A stretch of 10,984 nt of DNA from Gammaproteobacteria bacterium (GTDB lineage: Bacteria; Pseudomonadota; Gammaproteobacteria; Burkholderiales; Burkholderiaceae_E): contig JAUIAI010000029.1 of assembly GCA_030425615.1 (NCBI GenBank), positions 1 through 10,984 of the forward strand, read 5' to 3'. Of the stretch, positions 1-7,002 are shown one piece after another. The notes under the pieces are model-generated. The model saw nothing but the letters and a program-made list of their open reading frames with translations, had not been told where the DNA came from and did not search any database. A program made the position numbers and the translations under genes. Every line of letters starts with the position of its first letter. The stretch's first letter is position 1.

Positions 1-1129
1 GCTCGGGGCGCGGGCCCACGAAGCTCATGTTGCCGATCAGCACGTTGAAGAGCTGCGGCAGTTCGTCGATGCGCACCTTGCGGATGAAGCGGCCCACCCG
101 GGTGATGCGGTCCTGATCCTGCGCGGCCCAGCTCGGGCCCGCGCCGGCCGGCTTGCGGCGCATGGAGCGGAACTTGTAGATGCGGAACGGCTTCGAGCCC
201 TGCCCGGTGCGCTCCTGCACGAAGAACACCGGGCGGCCGTCCTCGATCATGATGGCGAGTGCGGTGAGCAGCATGATCGGCGCCGTCAGCACCAGCAGGA
301 CGATGCTGGCGGTCATGTCCACGAGCCGCTTGGTGGAGCGGCGCAGGAAGTTCTGCTCGAAGCCGGGGCCGAACACGAGCCAGCTCGCGCGCAGGAAACT
401 CAGGCGCACCAGGCCCAGTTCCCGCTCGAAGAAGGAGACGAGGTCCCACACGGGCACGCCGTGTACCCGGCACTCGAGCAGGCTGCGCATGGGAATGGGC
501 GATTTGCGCTGGTCGTGCGAGCCGATCACGATCTCGGTGAAACCGTGTTCGCGCACGAGCTGCATCAGGGCACCGGGCTCGTGCAGCCGGTCGAACCGCT
601 CCTCGGGCAGGATCGTGGGCAACGGGCGCAGCCCGGCGAACCGGCCGCTGGCGCGGGCGCTGTGCTTGTTCAGGGTCTCGAGGATGTCGTCCGCGTCTGC
701 CTGCGTGCCGATGATCAGCATGCGGCGCGAGGGCGAGCGGTTGCTCGAGTGCAGCTCTGCCGCCCAGCGTACGACGAGAATGCCGCTGAGCGCGACCACC
801 GAGGCGATGGCGAAGATGCCCCGGCCCACCAGGGCTTCGGGGACCCAGTAGAAGAACACCCCGAGCAACGCCAGCGACAGCAGGTAGGCCATGAGCACGC
901 GCTGCGCGATGAGCCTGAACGGCTCGTCGCGTTCCTGGTACAGACCGAGCGCGGTCATCGAGAACAGCATGAGCGCGGCGAAGATCAGACCCTGGAACGT
1001 GGGCAGTACGCCTTCCTGGTCGATGAGGCGCAGCTCGTAGCCGGCCGTCATGGACAGGAACAGGACGAGCCCTTCCACCAGGGGAAGGAGCAACAGACGG
1101 GCCCGTATGTAGTCGGTGACTGCGCGCAC
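1..1129 (-). CDS. Polyprenyl-phosphate sugar-1-phosphate transferase, EpsB/WbaP type (C-terminus cut by window edge)
   Basis: Predicted to start EPS repeat-unit synthesis by moving a sugar-1-phosphate from a nucleotide sugar to undecaprenyl phosphate at the inner membrane. The visible 376 residues show the usual order: four hydrophobic segments in about residues 10-120, a nucleotide-binding-like domain (about 135-235, starting RRMLIIGTQADADDIL), then the C-terminal transferase domain from KRLVDMTASIVLLV (267-280). The hallmark FRIYKFRSMR is at 315-324 and IDELPQLFNVLIGNMSF followed by VGPRPE at 354-376, with the catalytic-type Asp-Glu pair at 355-356. About 80-90 residues are missing past the left edge, judging from the usual length near 460. 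I chose the GTG at 1129 because VRAVTDYIRARLLLL matches the family's N-terminus; the first ATG (1051) would cut the first membrane segment. The ribosome site is weak. It lies 88 bp downstream of the WecA-like gene on the same strand. The family is often annotated as PEP-CTERM-associated. Confidence 0.93.
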   Translation of the reverse strand, partial: MRAVTDYIRARLLLLPLVEGLVLFLSMTAGYELRLIDQEGVLPTFQGLIFAALMLFSMTALGLYQERDEPFRLIAQRVLMAYLLSLALLGVFFYWVPEALVGRGIFAIASVVALSGILVVRWAAELHSSNRSPSRRMLIIGTQADADDILETLNKHSARASGRFAGLRPLPTILPEERFDRLHEPGALMQLVREHGFTEIVIGSHDQRKSPIPMRSLLECRVHGVPVWDLVSFFERELGLVRLSFLRASWLVFGPGFEQNFLRRSTKRLVDMTASIVLLVLTAPIMLLTALAIMIEDGRPVFFVQERTGQGSKPFRIYKFRSMRRKPAGAGPSWAAQDQDRITRVGRFIRKVRIDELPQLFNVLIGNMSFVGPRPE

Positions 1130-1217
1130 GCGTTTCGCCGGTTCGATCCGGAGTGAGGGAGACGACTTCGGAGAGAGCGGCGGACCATGGGAGGGCCGCG
1201 CGCCCCCGTTGATGCGG

Positions 1218-2336
1218 TCAGCGGGCCGTGGGGGAGGGCGCCAACCGCGATCTTGGCCGGTAGATTACGCTCGAGGCGGCGAGCGGGGTGTGCCGTATTG
1301 CCGCGGGCAACAGAATGAATCCGATCATCGCGGCCAGCCATGCGGGCCAGCTGACCAGTTGTCGGATGTCGTTGGCGAGGATGAACGCTCCGATGCCCGA
1401 CATCGTCAGCGACGTCAGCGGCAGCAGCATCGGCGAGACCTGGTAGGCGAGTTCGCGATCGAGCCAGCCGAGCGCGCCATGCTTCCAGCCCGCGGGGTCG
1501 CGGGCCAGCAGCCCGGCCACCAGTGTGGCCGCCTGCTGGCGCACGAAGTAGAAGAGCGGAACGCCCACCGCCCACACCAGCGCGGCCGGCGAGCGCGCAC
1601 CGTCGGCGGAGGTGAGCGCCAGCGTCAGCGCGATCCACACGCAGCCCACCGCCAGCATCATGTGGCCGCCCGTGCCGGTGAAGACCACGGGCTTGCCGCG
1701 CCACGGCAGGCGCACCATGTAGTAAGCCGCCGCCAGCAGCGCGCCGCCGCCGGGAATGGCGATGGCGAGCACGGTCGCGACCGCGCGAGGATCCATCACC
1801 CCGGCGTTCTCGCCGATCCAGCCGATCAGCAGCAGACCGAGCGTGGTGGTGATCGTGAGATAGACGGTCAGACCCGGGTGGTCGTCTTCGTAGTCCTGGC
1901 CGATGCGGGCCATGGCCACGAGCACCATGACGCCCGCGCCGACGAGCAGTGCCATGCCGAGCGGCCAGTTCGGCCAGTGGTCGAGATCGATCCACACGCC
2001 GCAGATCGCGACGGCCGACAGCACGATCTTGGCCTGGAGATCGATGCTGAGCAGGCGACCGCGCCGCTCGAGCACGTCGATGGCCGTGCCGGCCGCCAGC
2101 GCGAAGACCGCGGACAAGGTGAGACCGAGGGTGTTCGACGGCCAGGCGGCGAAGTAGAACGAGGCCACGGCGATGCCGACGAACAGGCCGAGGCCGGCGG
2201 TTTCGAGGGTGCGGTCGTCCGCCTCGCGGTGGGTCAGCGTGCGCAGCAGATGCGCGCACGCGGGCACCGCGCCGAGGGTGACGACCAGAGCGACGACGAA
2301 CGACGCCCAAAGGAATGCTTCGGTGGGGAGAGTCAT
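1218..2336 (-). CDS. WecA/MraY-fold (PNPT, glycosyltransferase family 4 type) membrane protein with degenerate catalytic motifs
   Basis: A 372-residue integral membrane protein with about ten hydrophobic segments. By eye it follows the UDP-GlcNAc/MurNAc-pentapeptide:undecaprenyl-phosphate phosphotransferase pattern from end to end, but key residues differ. The P-R-x-GG loop reads LETAGLGLFVGI (44-55). The DD motif reads AIDVLERRGRLL (85-96), with one Asp. The N-x-x-D-G-x-D-G loop reads ARIGQDYEDDHPGL (143-156). The GDTGS motif reads FTGTGGHMML (219-228). The P-L-x-D motif reads PLFYFVR (260-266). The HxHH loop reads KHGALGWLDREL (285-296). The fold therefore seems kept while metal- and substrate-binding residues are mostly lost, so I do not call it an active transferase. 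It could be a partner or regulator of the neighbouring initiating transferase, or an enzyme with altered chemistry. Start: ATG 2336 has a GGA five bases upstream; ATG 2384 (16 residues longer) has no visible ribosome site but remains possible. Confidence 0.8.
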   Translation of the reverse strand: MTLPTEAFLWASFVVALVVTLGAVPACAHLLRTLTHREADDRTLETAGLGLFVGIAVASFYFAAWPSNTLGLTLSAVFALAAGTAIDVLERRGRLLSIDLQAKIVLSAVAICGVWIDLDHWPNWPLGMALLVGAGVMVLVAMARIGQDYEDDHPGLTVYLTITTTLGLLLIGWIGENAGVMDPRAVATVLAIAIPGGGALLAAAYYMVRLPWRGKPVVFTGTGGHMMLAVGCVWIALTLALTSADGARSPAALVWAVGVPLFYFVRQQAATLVAGLLARDPAGWKHGALGWLDRELAYQVSPMLLPLTSLTMSGIGAFILANDIRQLVSWPAWLAAMIGFILLPAAIRHTPLAASSVIYRPRSRLAPSPTAR

Positions 2337-2387
2337 GGGTGTCCGGACAAACAGCGTCGTGCCGACTGTCGCCATCAGCAACATGGA

Positions 2388-2407
2388 CTAACCAAATGGG
2401 AGGTTAG
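2388..2407. promoter_or_regulatory. Inverted repeat CTAACC-N8-GGTTAG upstream of the WecA-like gene
   Basis: Two perfect 6-base arms (2388-2393 and 2402-2407) separated by 8 bases, in a relatively AT-richer patch just upstream of the WecA-like gene. The layout would suit a dimeric regulator or a small hairpin in the 5' leader. The hexamer CTAACC recurs once at 3435-3440, beside the tandem repeats in the divergent region. Six-base arms can arise by chance, so the assignment is tentative. Confidence 0.25.
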
Positions 2408-2495
2408 GGCAAGCCCGTGCCGACTGCAACGCTGTGACCGAAGCTTCGCAAGTGGATGCTTTCGGAAGTGTTAAACGCCGCACGACGGAGCGACG

Positions 2496-2520
2496 GGCCT
2501 GACGAAAGGCCACCCTTTCG
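2496..2520 (-). terminator. Overlapping hairpins after the moeB-like gene, possible terminator or attenuator
   Basis: A perfect 7-bp stem, CGAAAGG / CCTTTCG, closes a 4-base loop at 2503-2520. An alternative 5-bp stem, GGCCT / AGGCC, with a 6-base loop lies at 2496-2511 and shares bases with the first, so both cannot form together. On the minus strand the stronger hairpin begins about 50 bases after the moeB-like stop codon. There is no clear U-tract after it, so intrinsic termination would be weak. The rest of the 233-bp gap (2337-2569) shows no gene. Confidence 0.35.
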
Positions 2521-2569
2521 AGCAAGAAATCACGGTTCCGGCACGCGGTCGGACACGGGCAGATGCAAG

Positions 2570-3340
2570 CTATCCCGACAACGGCCTGCCGACGCGATCC
2601 GCGCAGACGGGACAGGCCGGATCGCGGGGCACCCGGATCGTGCTCCACTCGAGCGTGCGGGCGTCCAGCAGTTGCAGACGCCCGGTGAGCGGGCGGCCGA
2701 ACCCGCCCACGATTTTCAGTGCCTCGGCCGCCTGCAACGTGCCGATGATGCCGGTGAGCGGTGCGAACACCCCCATGGTGGCGCAGCGTTCCTCGACCAG
2801 ATCCTGCGCCTCCGGAAACAGACAGTGGTAGCAGGGGCTCGCGTCGTCGCGCGGGTCGAACACCGCGAGCTGGCCGTCGAAGCGGATCGCCGCGCCGGAC
2901 ACGAGGGGCACGCCGGCCGCGACGCAGGCGCGGTTGACCGCGTGCCGGGTGGCGAAGTTGTCGCAGCAGTCGAGGACCACGTCGGCCGCCGCCACCTGGG
3001 TCTGCAGCGCTTCGCCCTCGAGACGCGCCGTCACCGCGGTGACCTCGATCTCGCCGTTGACGGCCAGCATGCGGGCGCGCCCGGACTCCGCCTTCGGCCG
3101 CCCGACCGAGGCCTCGTCGTGCAGGATCTGGCGTTGCAGGTTGGTGGCGTCGACCGTGTCGCCGTCCGCGATCACCAGGTGGCCGATTCCGGCCGACGCG
3201 AGGTAGAGCGCGGCGGGCGAGCCGAGCCCGCCGGCCCCCACGATCAGCGCGCGCGCGCCGAGCAGACGTTCCTGGACGTCGATGCCCATCTCCTCGAGCA
3301 GGATGTGGCGGCTGTAGCGCAGGAGTTGATCGTCGTTCAT
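2570..3340 (-). CDS. moeB: MoeB/ThiF/HesA-family adenylyltransferase (molybdopterin-synthase or ThiS adenylyltransferase)
   Basis: A 256-residue E1-like enzyme that uses ATP to adenylate the C-terminal Gly-Gly of a small sulfur-carrier protein (MoaD in molybdenum-cofactor synthesis, or ThiS in thiamine synthesis), in the cytoplasm. Visible motifs: N-terminal RYSRHILLEEMGI (8-20) with the ATP-contacting Arg, glycine loop GAGGLGSP (35-42), DGDTVDATNLQRQILH (59-74), RPKAESGRAR with the conserved Lys (81-90), DCCDN (124-128), a zinc site made of CYHC (170-173) and CPVC (243-246), and the candidate catalytic Cys186 in EERCATMG. Length fits bacterial MoeB; there is no rhodanese domain as in eukaryotic homologues. 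ATG 3340 gives the standard MNDDQLLRYSRH start; the frame stays open far upstream but only through non-coding repeats. MoeB versus ThiF cannot be settled without the neighbours moaD or thiS. It is probably a housekeeping gene beside or inside the EPS locus. Confidence 0.93.
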   Translation of the reverse strand: MNDDQLLRYSRHILLEEMGIDVQERLLGARALIVGAGGLGSPAALYLASAGIGHLVIADGDTVDATNLQRQILHDEASVGRPKAESGRARMLAVNGEIEVTAVTARLEGEALQTQVAAADVVLDCCDNFATRHAVNRACVAAGVPLVSGAAIRFDGQLAVFDPRDDASPCYHCLFPEAQDLVEERCATMGVFAPLTGIIGTLQAAEALKIVGGFGRPLTGRLQLLDARTLEWSTIRVPRDPACPVCADRVGRPLSG

Positions 3341-3441
3341 CTGGACATCATGGTCGCCAACCGGCTGCCAGGCCGGGCCGGCGGGAGTCGTGTTGAAGGG
3401 GCGCGGCCCGTTTGCGCTCCCTGAAGCGGCGATGCTAACCC

Positions 3442-3529
3442 GGCGCACGCGCAGCCCCGGACCAGCGCACGCGCAGCCCCGGACCGGCGCACGCGCAGCC
3501 CCGGACCGGCGCACGCGCAGCCCCGGATC
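3442..3529. repeat. Four tandem copies of a 22-bp GC-rich unit in the divergent intergenic region
   Basis: Four head-to-tail copies without spacers: 3442-3463, 3464-3485, 3486-3507 and 3508-3529. Each starts (G/A)GCGCACGCGC and ends with CCCCGGA(C/T)C. Copies 1 and 3 are identical, copy 2 differs at its first base and copy 4 at its next-to-last base. Twenty-two is not a multiple of three, so the array shifts frame with each copy and is unlikely to be coding. It sits about 100 bp upstream of the moeB-like start and 88 bp or less upstream of the plus-strand operon start. It may be a slippage-born minisatellite or a set of spaced protein-binding sites. The rest of 3341-3616 shows no gene. Confidence 0.9.
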
Positions 3530-3616
3530 CAGCCGAAATCCGGCGGTTCGTCGGCTCTCACGGTGCTTTCGGACATTTGTCCTCGCGCCGGACCGGGCTG
3601 CGCGCGACACTGGGTC

Positions 3617-5560
3617 ATGACGGATCGCGGCGCGGGCGAACACGCCTTGCCCACCGTCCCTGGACCGATGCCGATGCCCGACACCCTGACGGCCCGATTG
3701 CGCCCGCGCGATGCGGCGCCGATGCCCGTGCTCGAATTCACGCGCCCGCGTGCGCGCGCTCTCGTCGCGGCCGCGACCGCGGCCGTGATGGCGGGCGTGG
3801 CGATGCTGCTCTGGGTCTTCGGCGGTCCGCTCGCCCTGCAGGACGACGCCGCACAGACCGTGGGCACCGCACGCCACCTGCTGGCCGGCGACGGTCTGGT
3901 GACGTCCATCCTCTATTACGAGAGCCAGCTCGCCCAGGGGCTGCCCGCGGCGCAGACGGTCTGGCCGCCGGGCCTGCCGGCCCTGGTGGCGGCCGTGGCC
4001 GGCCTGACCGGTGTGCCGGTCGTCGATGTGCTGCTGCTCGTGGGAATCGCCGCGCATCTGCTGTGTGCGGCCGCCATCGGCCGCCTCGTGACCCGCGCAG
4101 GCGCGGGGCCGGCCGTGGGTACCGCCGCCGCGGTGGCCTGGGCGGTGGCCGTCCCGGCCTGGCTCGGCGTCACACGCGGTCTGGCCGAACCGATGACGAT
4201 GGCGTTCTCACTGATCGCGGCCTGCGCGATCGAGGCGCTGGCCGGTCGACCGGCCGGACGCCGGGGCGGTGCGCTGGCGCTTCTCGCGTTCGCGCTCGCC
4301 GCGGCACTGAGCATGCGTTATCAGGCGATCGCGCTGATTCCGCCCGCCATGGGGGCGGTGTGGATCGCGCTCGGTGGGCGCCGGCCCGCGGTTCTGCCCG
4401 CCCTCCTGGTGGCCGTCCCCGCCGGCGCGTTGCTGGCGTCGCTCTTCGGTCGGAATCTGGCGCTCACGGGGTCGCTGACCGGCGGCGCCAGTGCACGGTC
4501 CGGCCAGACCCTGGGTGAGATCGCGGCGCGCATGAGCTGGGTCGACGGCCCCTGGCAGGGCTTCGTGCTCGCGTTGCTGATCCTCGCGGCGGTCGTCTGC
4601 GCGGCGCTGGCCGTGCGGGTGTGCCGACACCCTTCCCGGAAGCCGCGTGCCGCTTTGACCGCGTTCTGTCTGGGGGGCTTCGCGGCCAACATCGGTCTGT
4701 TGCTGGCTCTGGCCAGCACGTCCACTGTCTACGTGCTGGAGATGCGTTACGTCCTCGCGGCCGGCGTTCTGCTGCTGCCCGTGCTGTTGCCGGCGATCGC
4801 GGATCGTGTCGGCGCGATGCCGCGTTCCGAAGCCTTCGGGCGCGCGCTGCCGGGACCTGCCTCGTCCGTGCTCGCCGCCGGCATCCTGACGCTTGCGCTG
4901 GGCCAGGTCGTGGCGCTCTGGCCGTCCTTCGTGGCACGGGTGAGCGACACGCCGGCCGCGAGGATCCACGAGGTCTTCGCCGCTCACGCCGTCGACGGCG
5001 TACCTCTGGCCACCTGGCTGCGCGAACGTGCCGGGAGCACGCCGATCCTGAGCACGCATCCTCATGGTCTGGCGGTCGTGGCCGATGTCGCGACGGCCGG
5101 TGTGCCGCTGCCCGTCTATCTCGACCACCCGTACGATGCCGCCGCGATCCGCACCCTGGCCGACCGCCTCGACGTGCGCTGGCTGGTGGCGTTTCGCACG
5201 ATGCCGACCTGGGTGTACCGGGATCCGGTGAACCGGATGCTCGACCAGCCCGACTGCAGTTCGTGGCTCGAGACCGTGATTGCGTCCGATGCGCTGATCG
5301 TCGCACGGGTTCGAACCGGCGCCGGCGCGATCTGCGCCCGGGAGATCGCCGCCCACGACCTCGCCCGGCGCACCAGGCTGCGCGCGGACGTCGCCCGCGC
5401 CCAGCAGTTGCTGGCGCCTCACCGTCCCGAAGGTCGCCCCGCCGGCCCGTCGGGTCCTGACGGCCGCCCCCTGAACGGGTCGGTGGGCCTCGCCATGATG
5501 CATCCAGCCGTCGTCCTATCAGGGCCGACGGCGACCGGAACGAAGACGCCGAGAGAATGA
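3617..5560 (+). CDS. GT-C-fold membrane glycosyltransferase (PMT/GT39-like), first gene of the EPS operon
   Basis: A 647-residue multi-pass inner-membrane protein likely to transfer a sugar from a polyprenyl-phosphate donor onto the EPS unit or another acceptor on the periplasmic side. After a short N-terminal tail comes a first membrane helix (about 48-72). The first periplasmic loop carries the acidic pair in QDDAAQT (75-81), typical of the GT-C catalytic site, and VWPPGLP (115-121), the family's PPG-type motif. LAEPMTMAF (189-197) and LEMRYVLAAG (in the last membrane block) also fit GT39-like proteins. The final roughly 220 residues are soluble and match no domain I know; the end is Pro/Gly/Arg-rich. 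The start is uncertain: GTG 3563, ATG 3617, ATG 3668, ATG 3674 and ATG 3722 are all in frame with poor ribosome sites; I took 3617 as a compromise. The stop is one base before the epsF start, implying coupled translation. A Wzy-like or ArnT-like role is possible; the substrate is not predictable. Confidence 0.85.
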   Translation: MTDRGAGEHALPTVPGPMPMPDTLTARLRPRDAAPMPVLEFTRPRARALVAAATAAVMAGVAMLLWVFGGPLALQDDAAQTVGTARHLLAGDGLVTSILYYESQLAQGLPAAQTVWPPGLPALVAAVAGLTGVPVVDVLLLVGIAAHLLCAAAIGRLVTRAGAGPAVGTAAAVAWAVAVPAWLGVTRGLAEPMTMAFSLIAACAIEALAGRPAGRRGGALALLAFALAAALSMRYQAIALIPPAMGAVWIALGGRRPAVLPALLVAVPAGALLASLFGRNLALTGSLTGGASARSGQTLGEIAARMSWVDGPWQGFVLALLILAAVVCAALAVRVCRHPSRKPRAALTAFCLGGFAANIGLLLALASTSTVYVLEMRYVLAAGVLLLPVLLPAIADRVGAMPRSEAFGRALPGPASSVLAAGILTLALGQVVALWPSFVARVSDTPAARIHEVFAAHAVDGVPLATWLRERAGSTPILSTHPHGLAVVADVATAGVPLPVYLDHPYDAAAIRTLADRLDVRWLVAFRTMPTWVYRDPVNRMLDQPDCSSWLETVIASDALIVARVRTGAGAICAREIAAHDLARRTRLRADVARAQQLLAPHRPEGRPAGPSGPDGRPLNGSVGLAMMHPAVVLSGPTATGTKTPRE

Positions 5561-5561
5561 C

Positions 5562-6989
5562 ATGACGCTTGCCCAGATCCTGCGAATCCTGCGCGCCAGG
5601 GCGCCCCTGGTCGCGGCCGCCGCCGCGATCGGTCTGACGCTGGCGCTCCTGGCGACCCTGCTGCTGCCGCAGTCGTGGCGGGCGACGGCGGAGGTCTACG
5701 TGGACCTCGCCGCGCCCAACGCGGTGTCCGGTGCCACCGCGCCGCATGCGGCGATCGCCGCGCAGGTGAGCACGCAGGCCGACGTGATCTCGAGCCTTCG
5801 CGTGGCCGAGGCCGTGGTGCGCGGGCGGCGACTGCACGAGGACCCCGACCGGCTGGCGAGGTGGCGGGACGAGACGGGCGGCCGGGGCGGTCCGGTCAAC
5901 TGGCTCGCCAACCGGCTGCTCGAAGACCTGGAGGTGCAGGCCGACGCCGCCGGCAGCCTGGTGCGCGTGTCGATGCGCGCGCGCGACGCCGACGAGGCCG
6001 CGGCGCTGGCCAACGCCTTCGTCGCGGCCTACCTCGCCACGGCGCGCGAACTACGCAACGATCCGGCCCGGGCGAACGCGGCTTTCTTCGCCGCCGGTGC
6101 CGAGCAGGCGCTCGAGCGACTGGCGAACGCCAAGCGGCGTCTGTCCGACTACCAGCGCGAGCACGGCGTGATCGAGGTCGGCGAGCGCTACGACGTCGAG
6201 AACGAGCGTCTGAGCGAGCTTTCCCGCCAGCTGGTGGCGCTGCAGAGCGAAGCCGCCGGGACGCGCGCCCGCGCCGACAGCGGCTCGCGACCGCTGGCGC
6301 AGGTGCTCGACGATCCGGTCGTGCAACGCCTGCGCGAGCGGGTGGCCGCGGCCCAGGCGCGTCTGCGCGGCCTGGCCGGGCGGCTCGGAGCGGCCCACCC
6401 CGAATACGTCGCGGCGCGTTCGGAGCTGGAGAGCCTGCGCGCGCAGCTCGGTGCCGAGACCGCGCGGCGCCGGGCCAGCGTGAACACGGCCGAGGACGTC
6501 TCGCAGGGGCAGGTGGCGGAACTCGAGACGGCGATCGCCGCCCAGCGCGACAAGGTGCTCGCGGTGCGTGCGCATCGTGATCAGATCGACCTGCTGGCCA
6601 GCGACGTCAAGGCGGCCCAGCGTGCCTACGAACTCGTCGCCGAGCGCAGCGCCGTGTCCTCGCTCGAGAGCGGTTTGTCACAGACGAACGCATCGGTGCT
6701 CACCCCGGCCGTCGCGCCGATGAAGCCCGAGTCGCCGAAGCCGGCGATCAATCTCGTCGTTGGCCTGATGCTGGGCCTGCTCGCGGGGACGACCCTGGCC
6801 CTGGCGCGCGAGAGCGCACGACCCCTGGTGCGCACGCTCGCCGACGTCGATGCGGCAACCGGCCTGCCGGTGCTGGCGGCGTTGCCCTCCAGCCCGTCGG
6901 CGCGCGCACGCCGGCGTGGCCCCGCCGCGGTGATGTCGGCGCTGCCCGGCCTGCCGCGCCTGCCGGGCCGATCGCCCGCCAAGGCCTGA
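5562..6989 (+). CDS. epsF: Chain-length determinant protein EpsF (Wzz/polysaccharide co-polymerase family)
   Basis: A 475-residue inner-membrane protein that sets EPS chain length and couples polymerisation to export. The N-terminus MTLAQILRILRARAPLVA leads into a membrane helix (about 16-36), followed by a Wzz domain (ATAEVYVDLAAP, 41-52; TQADVISSLRVAEAVVRG, 71-88; LANAFVAAYLATARELR, 149-165). A long coiled-coil region rich in Ala, Glu, Arg and Gln spans about 170-370. The Pro-rich stretch APMKPESPKPAINLVVG (385-401) precedes the second membrane helix (about 396-416), the signature of this family. The cytoplasmic tail has LADVDAATGLPVLAALP (426-442), followed by a basic, Pro-rich end. This pattern and length match the EpsF subfamily. 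The ATG at 5562 follows GAGAGA at about the right distance. EpsG, its usual ATPase partner, starts 13 bp after the stop. Confidence 0.94.
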   Translation: MTLAQILRILRARAPLVAAAAAIGLTLALLATLLLPQSWRATAEVYVDLAAPNAVSGATAPHAAIAAQVSTQADVISSLRVAEAVVRGRRLHEDPDRLARWRDETGGRGGPVNWLANRLLEDLEVQADAAGSLVRVSMRARDADEAAALANAFVAAYLATARELRNDPARANAAFFAAGAEQALERLANAKRRLSDYQREHGVIEVGERYDVENERLSELSRQLVALQSEAAGTRARADSGSRPLAQVLDDPVVQRLRERVAAAQARLRGLAGRLGAAHPEYVAARSELESLRAQLGAETARRRASVNTAEDVSQGQVAELETAIAAQRDKVLAVRAHRDQIDLLASDVKAAQRAYELVAERSAVSSLESGLSQTNASVLTPAVAPMKPESPKPAINLVVGLMLGLLAGTTLALARESARPLVRTLADVDAATGLPVLAALPSSPSARARRRGPAAVMSALPGLPRLPGRSPAKA

Positions 6990-6992
6990 TCC

Positions 6993-6996
6993 GGAG
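6993..6996 (+). promoter_or_regulatory. Ribosome binding site of epsG
   Basis: GGAG followed by a 6-base spacer to ATG 7003. It favours ATG 7003 over GTG 7000, for which the spacer would be only 3 bases. It is the clearest Shine-Dalgarno in the plus-strand operon. Confidence 0.7.
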
Positions 6997-7002
6997 ACCG
7001 TG

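Noticed and set aside
2340..2349. Palindrome TGTCCGGACA, and GGACA-TT-TGTCC at 3571-3582
   Set aside because: The shared half-site is tempting, but about ten 10-bp palindromes are expected by chance in a window this size.
2408..2423. Sigma-54-like -24/-12 element on the minus strand (GGCACG...TTGC)
   Set aside because: The spacing between the GG and GC elements is one base short and the leading T is missing; such promoters do not tolerate the spacing change.
2439..2448. Palindrome CGAAGCTTCG
   Set aside because: Isolated 10-bp palindrome without extension; within chance expectation.
1116..2474. Long open frame on the plus strand opposite the WecA-like gene
   Set aside because: Its translation is rich in Arg, Gln, His and Gly with no domain or membrane pattern, as expected antisense to a GC-rich gene.
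3442..3529. CRISPR-like repeats
   Set aside because: The 22-bp copies are directly adjacent with no unique spacers, and no cas genes are present.
3341..4057. Upstream extension of the moeB-like reading frame
   Set aside because: The frame stays open through the GC-rich repeats and antisense to the GT-C gene, but the standard MoeB N-terminus begins at 3340 and the upstream translation is Arg/Gly-rich without family match.
4208..5503. Long antisense open frame over the GT-C gene (and similar ones at 7920-9047 and 8921-10141)
   Set aside because: Low-complexity Arg/Gly/Gln/His translations opposite well-supported genes; composition artefacts of high GC.
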